Assembly: GCA_031310005.1 (NCBI GenBank) | Contig: CM062385.1 | Span: 3,286,001 to 3,350,000, forward strand | Source: Dactylellina haptotyla | Taxonomy: Eukaryota; Ascomycota; Orbiliomycetes; Orbiliales; Orbiliaceae | DNA length: 64,000 nucleotides | Reading direction: 5' to 3' | In this document: positions 60,003 through 64,000 of the stretch, one piece after another | Layout: every line of letters starts with the position of its first letter | Numbering within the stretch: position 1 is the stretch's first letter | Position numbers and translations under genes: made by a program | Notes under the pieces: model-generated | What the model saw: the letters and a program-made list of their open reading frames with translations, nothing else | Databases searched by the model: none | What the model was told of the DNA's origin: nothing

Positions 60003-60967
60003 AAAGCTGCATATTCATCATTCAAAGCAGCGGATGCACTTTGCCTTGCCAATCATTAACCGGGCTGAACTATCCGATTTATTGGCAGATCTATCATTCT
60101 GTCTGTCTAAATTCGGCGCTCAAGCGAGCCTGGATCCTCAAACAGTATGTCAATACGCATGTTGTTACCTATATTATTGTGAGAACAAAATGAAAACTTA
60201 GTCTTTCAGCAAACAAAAGGATGAACGAATTATCTGCAACTTACAATAATCTTGGCATGGCGTATTTACTTAAAACCGATTCAAAAATGGCAGTTCAAGT
60301 GTGTCAAAAGTCCAAACAGTTGGCATTGGATTCACAAAGGGGCAGAAAGGCGACAAGTGGCAAATATTCGCAACGATATACCTTGGATGGGGCCTCGTTG
60401 GTATGAACAAGTTAAAAGAGGCTATTTCCGAGTTCCAAGGCTTTTAACCGTCGAAGGAACAAAGGTGGAAAAGAAGATAACTCAACACTACTTTAAGTTG
60501 ATATATCCTACGACATTTGGCAGAGCCTTTACTCCTCTTTTGGGGTGAAACTTGTGACCCCTTGAATAAATTTTATGGCTAAAAATGCTTTGTGTAACCT
60601 TAGAGTTGCTCTCGCTTTGCACCCTCTTGGTAACGCACAGGCACTCGCGGGTTTGCACGAAGAAAGCTTTGTGACTTATACAAGAACCCTCAAGTGCTAC
60701 AACCAAATTGTTAGTTCGAGTTATTTTGGGGTAGCTCAGATATAAGGCAATCTTGCAGGATACTACATCAGGAAAGCGGAAAATAAAGATTCTTTTGAAG
60801 ATAGACGTCTTGAGGTAGCAGTTAAACATGCAAAACTAGATGAACAGTATCTCAAACAAGGATATCTGAGTGTCGCGAAGTACGTAGACACATTACCAAA
60901 TAACTCCCTATATCAATCGATTATACTAACAGTATGCTTCAGAGGCTACTTGGATAAAGCAAGGTGA
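60003..60967 (+). pseudogene. Decayed TPR (tetratricopeptide repeat) protein gene
   Basis: Pieces of a TPR-type helical-repeat protein survive on the plus strand. A segment NRAELSDLLADLSFCLSKFG (about 60057-60145) is followed by a believable intron (60149-60208, GTATGT...TTTCAG). Next comes ATYNNLGMAYLLKTDSKMAV with QVCQKSKQLALDS, a textbook TPR helix pair. Around 60330-60345 the frame shifts: the continuation GLVGMNKLKEAISEFQGF is in another frame. Further on, NAQALAGLHEESFVTYTRTL precedes an in-frame TAA at 60743-60745, and coding-like sequence resumes with NLAGYYIRKAENKDSFEDRR until a donor site near 60962. No intact start is found. C-to-T change could explain the TAA (CAA before), as in repeat-induced mutation, but this is inference. 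Its original role is unknown; fungal TPR proteins of this kind often sit in NLR-like or kinesin-light-chain-like genes. Confidence 0.65.
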
Positions 60968-61106
60968 GTTTTCTATTTAGAAAATACGACCAGCAGAAAA
61001 TATGGCGGGTTTATTTTTGATGGCCAAAATGGCGAATGTATCAAAGAACTTGTCTCGCAAGCCAGATTCAGTCGAAAAGAATCGACATTAAAAGTCGAAT
61101 TTTTGA

Positions 61107-61128
61107 ACACAAATTTGTAAATTTGTGT
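61107..61128. repeat. 22-nt perfect hairpin
   Basis: ACACAAATTT and its exact complement AAATTTGTGT are separated by 2 nt. Confidence 0.8.
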
Positions 61129-61199
61129 CCTGGTTCAGCTAATCCGATCAATCTCAGCACCATGAATATAATAACATAGTACCTTTCTGGTCGCGGTAG

Positions 61200-61809
61200 T
61201 GAAATCGGGAATACAAGTACGCCGGAAGTCATATACAACCTCTGGCGTACTTGTATTTGGAGATGTCTTTATTTCAATGTTTTGTTTATGATTCTATTCC
61301 GCCAAATAACTAAATTAAAGAAATGGGAATGTAATTCCACTTCTTTCTTTACCTCTTATTCCCCGATTCCACGCTCTTCCAATCACCGTTTTCGGCGTAC
61401 TGCGATCGATATCTAAGATTTTAGTGCAAAATTTGCAAAATTCGATCTGGTTCTAGATTTGCCCCTTTTGCATGGATGCGTAATGCATTCCGCGTGGCCC
61501 CTGCCTAAATTGATTTGGTTGTCCCCCAGAAAAGGGGCCAAGAAAGTCTAATCGCGATACCACTCAACTGACCAACGCACTGCAGAACCTTTCAGCCCGG
61601 CGCGCTTCGGAATACGCTAGCAAAGGGAGAAAGCAATACTCAAGGAACGATTCAATTTAGATACATAGAAATCGTTCTTGAGACCAAGGTTTCATATCAA
61701 TATTTACTTACTGCCTGGAGTACGTACTAACCGGTCTTGTGTACTTGATCTTAGTACGCTGTTGACGTACAAAACTGACCTCCAACGGTATTTTGCATTC
61801 CCGATTTCA
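61200..61809. mobile_element. Candidate MITE-like element (weak)
   Basis: TGAAATCGGGAATACAA at 61200-61216 matches, at 16 of 17 positions, the reverse complement of 61793-61809. It could be the terminal inverted repeats of a ~610-bp non-coding element, with a further subterminal hairpin at 61210-61257. No target-site duplication is evident and copy number is unknown, so this is only a candidate. Confidence 0.25.
61210..61257. repeat. 14-bp inverted repeat with 20-nt loop
   Basis: AATACAAGTACGCC at 61210-61223 and its perfect complement at 61244-61257. Confidence 0.85.
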
Positions 61810-62582
61810 TGCATTAATGTTCCCCGCATGCCTCGAGAGTCCATTCTCTAGCGTGGATTTCTCGGGCTAGGCTGTTCAGCTAGAAGTATATGCTAAAAGA
61901 CAAACGTAATAATTCCTGCAAGTCAGGGCACTACCTTAGCCACTTAACATGCACCCTTTCTACGCAGGGAAGGGGAACAGCGCTCATGGCGCTTGAGCAT
62001 AAAGGCTACATGAGAAACCCACCTGGCCGCGTGAATGTGCATCAGCACAAGTCAGTGTGACTAATTGATTCTTATTGGCTCCAGGGGCATTCCGAAGATC
62101 AAATCTATACCAAGCTTCTGTGCCAAGCTCCTGCGGCTGAGAAAATTGGGCTGGTTCATGAACGCTAGTTTAAGGTTCAAGGTTAGATCGAGAATGGTCT
62201 GCAAAACATGGCGTTTTCGTAATTTCCCATCCAGCCAAAATGGATGGATAATCGCGCTAACTTGTGGTTGCATTTTCCACTTTTTGGTCTTTCCATGCAC
62301 CCAGACATGGTCTAAAGGGGACTCGTGATGAATAAAGGGCCAATATATAGGAGGTGCGCTGTTGCCTTTTCCAATATATATTCCGGTTTGCCACCACGTT
62401 CCTTTCAGGCGCTTTCAGCTGAGGTGTCGCGTCGCTCAAGAAATTCTTGACCTGGGATTTCTAGTCATTCTTTTGCGCTACCTTGGCAGTATATATGAGT
62501 CCTTGCCGTTTCAATACAATTCGATCTTTACTTTCTCCTCTCCTTACTCGGTCTTTGCTATATTAATATATTCCCTACCGAG

Positions 62583-63880
62583 ATGTTTCTTTTAAAGGCG
62601 TTGGCAGCCTTGGGGCTTGCCCAGGCCGCTTTTGCGGAAAGCTGCTGCAATGATAAATGTGGTAAGCCGGTTGGCTTGGCGAGATATGGTAGACGGGATT
62701 GTTCTTCTATCCTTGTTACGTATATCACGCCTACAAGGTATGTATTTCTTATCTTGAATTAAAGTTCTCTGATGGGTACATGGTATTCTAACGGGTTAAA
62801 CATTGCAGAACCACGACTGTCTACAGGAGTACTACCAAAACGGTCGCTTCAACTGTAGTGAGCAAAGTGACGGACACCAAGGCCGTCACAGTTACCACAA
62901 TATTCTCCTTGACAAGGCAGAGTGTTTCCACGGATCTAGCCACGGTCACCGAGACCGACGTTGAGACCAATATCAGCACTGATACGGAAACAGCATTCTC
63001 TACAGTCACAGTTCCATACTCTGTTTCTGTCGTCGCACCGCCGAAAAAGCGTAGCAATTATTATAATACACCCTCCAAACCAGCCTATGCCAGCGCTTGC
63101 AACAGCTATCAGTACACTCGTGCCTGCTCCTGCCTGGATGTTAAACCCAGAACCGTCACTCTACCAGCCGTTGTGAAGACCGTCACACAAACCCGTTCCG
63201 CAACCAAAACCAACGTGGTAACCGTGACTAGCCACGCCGCAACCAAGACCCTCACCAATACTCTCTCCCAGACTGTCTACACTACAGTCGTCTCCGGCAC
63301 TACAGTTACAGCCACTGAAATTGTCACAGTGACCACTGAACTTGAAGCCACAGTCACCACAGTCGTCGTCGCAACCCAAACCGCAGGCCCACAACCCCCA
63401 GTATGCACAGGAACTGGCTTCTACTTCCAAACCAGCTCGCAGACCTACCAGGGCGCGAACGGCTTCCTTGGGTTCATCAACTCGATTGGTCAAGGAATCT
63501 ATCTGCGTGTCTTCTCTGGCGGTGGCAGCCCACTCACGGTGGATGGAAATGGTAATATCGTCAGCTACTATTCACCCACGGACATAAAAATGCTGGTTCT
63601 AGATTCCGGCCCTCCGCCTTATCAGCTTTGGTTTTCATCGGATCAAGCAAACGTTCATTATAATGTCAAGAACGACCCTGTGAGTTGCCAGCTTGGCGAT
63701 GCTCCGGATTTCCCAGTCAGCTGCAAGGGGCCGGATGGGAGCGCCTACTCCTTAGCTATCTGCCTAGACCCCGTTTATTTTGAGTGGGATGCTTGGATTT
63801 ATCAGCAGGGTAATGAAGCCTCGTTGGCGGGTAAGACTTGTGTTCTCAGTAGCACTGGTATCAAGGCGGTTTGTAGGTAA
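62583..63880 (+). CDS. Secreted Thr/Val-rich protein with Cys-containing C-terminal domain (408 aa)
   Basis: No named family. The signal peptide is MFLLKALAALGLAQAAFA. A short Cys-rich start (ESCCNDKCGKPVGLARYGRR) precedes an intron (exons 62583-62737 and 62809-63880, phase 2). Next is a ~70-residue Thr/Val linker. A block YASACNSYQYTRACSCLDVK follows; the SAC-S/ACSCL pattern is common in fungal surface proteins. A second Thr/Val linker leads to a ~150-residue globular domain beginning CTGTGFYFQTSSQTYQGANG, with five cysteines (CTG, SCQ, SCK, ICL, TCV) plus a sixth in the final CR. A dibasic KKR lies before the SAC block. No GPI signal. Likely a wall or matrix protein with a ligand-binding C-terminal domain; function unknown. 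A complete gene. Confidence 0.78.
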
Positions 63881-64000
63881 GCCGATTGGAGGTTTACGAA
63901 CGGGAAAAGCTTGATGGTTGTCAACTGAGCTGAGATATGCTTTGTGATACACTTCGTACACTACCAATGTAATAACAATACGAATACGTATTACTTCTTA

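Larger units (their letters stand above)
60968..62582. other. Intergenic region with inverted repeats
   Basis: 1.6 kb holding three inverted-repeat structures (listed separately) and, at its right end, the promoter of the last gene. The latter has a TATATA run at 62342-62349 and a pyrimidine-rich leader (about 62527-62550). No protein gene supported. Confidence 0.55.

Noticed and set aside
1-64000. CRISPR arrays, bacterial operons, rRNA and LTR- or capsid-bearing elements
   Set aside because: None of their signatures (regular spacer arrays, reverse transcriptase/integrase motifs, long terminal repeats) were seen on either strand.

Overview
The window is nuclear DNA from a filamentous ascomycete (Pezizomycotina). 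The genes carry short GT-AG introns of about 50-100 nt, often with CTAAC/CTGAC-like branch sites. Neighbouring genes lie on both strands with no operon logic. The families present are fungal: a CBM1-GH5 mannanase, a PTH11-type rhodopsin-domain receptor, a HAK potassium transporter, an F-box protein, a Tvp38-type protein and Thr-rich secreted surface proteins. The abundance of very long Thr/Val/Asp-rich secreted proteins is reminiscent of Orbiliomycetes (nematode-trapping fungi). That placement is inference from style only; no marker gene in the window proves it. I support about 20 protein genes, one decayed TPR gene, and no rRNA, tRNA or CRISPR array.

Layout. 0-7 kb: the 3' part of a phospholipase D-superfamily gene, an unrecognised Pro-rich/acidic protein and an F-box protein. 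7.3-9.5 kb: an eight-exon amino-acid permease. 9.5-12.7 kb: mostly featureless. 12.8-18.1 kb: three (putative) wall- or host-directed genes in a row on the plus strand: mannanase (CBM1 + GH5), a GH64 beta-1,3-glucanase and a Cys-rich secreted protein. 18.6-29.1 kb: four minus-strand genes: a Tvp38/VTT membrane protein, an FAD monooxygenase, a coiled-coil protein and alkaline ceramidase, with long spacers. 30.2-33.3 kb: a 992-residue secreted Thr-rich protein. 35.5-37.9 kb: a short-chain dehydrogenase and an AveC-like membrane enzyme, facing tail to tail 65 bp apart. 40.5-42.2 kb: a rhodopsin-domain (PTH11-like) receptor. 43-46 kb: a ten-exon HAK potassium transporter with a 21-nt exon. 47.4-48.2 kb: an unrecognised protein. 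48.6-55.4 kb: the most striking gene, a 2240-residue secreted protein made of at least three different repeat systems. 58.2-63.9 kb: a small serine/threonine-rich surface protein, a TPR pseudogene, an AT-rich stretch with inverted repeats, and a final secreted Thr-rich protein with a non-repetitive C-terminal domain.

How the genes fit together. Several products act at or outside the cell surface: mannanase, GH64, the Cys-rich protein, four Thr-rich secreted proteins, the receptor, the permease and the K+ transporter. This suggests an environment-facing neighbourhood rather than a co-regulated pathway. The only candidate pathway pair is the dehydrogenase plus the AveC-like protein. Gene models below were built by reading splice sites and checking reading-frame phase across every junction; each full model sums to a multiple of three.
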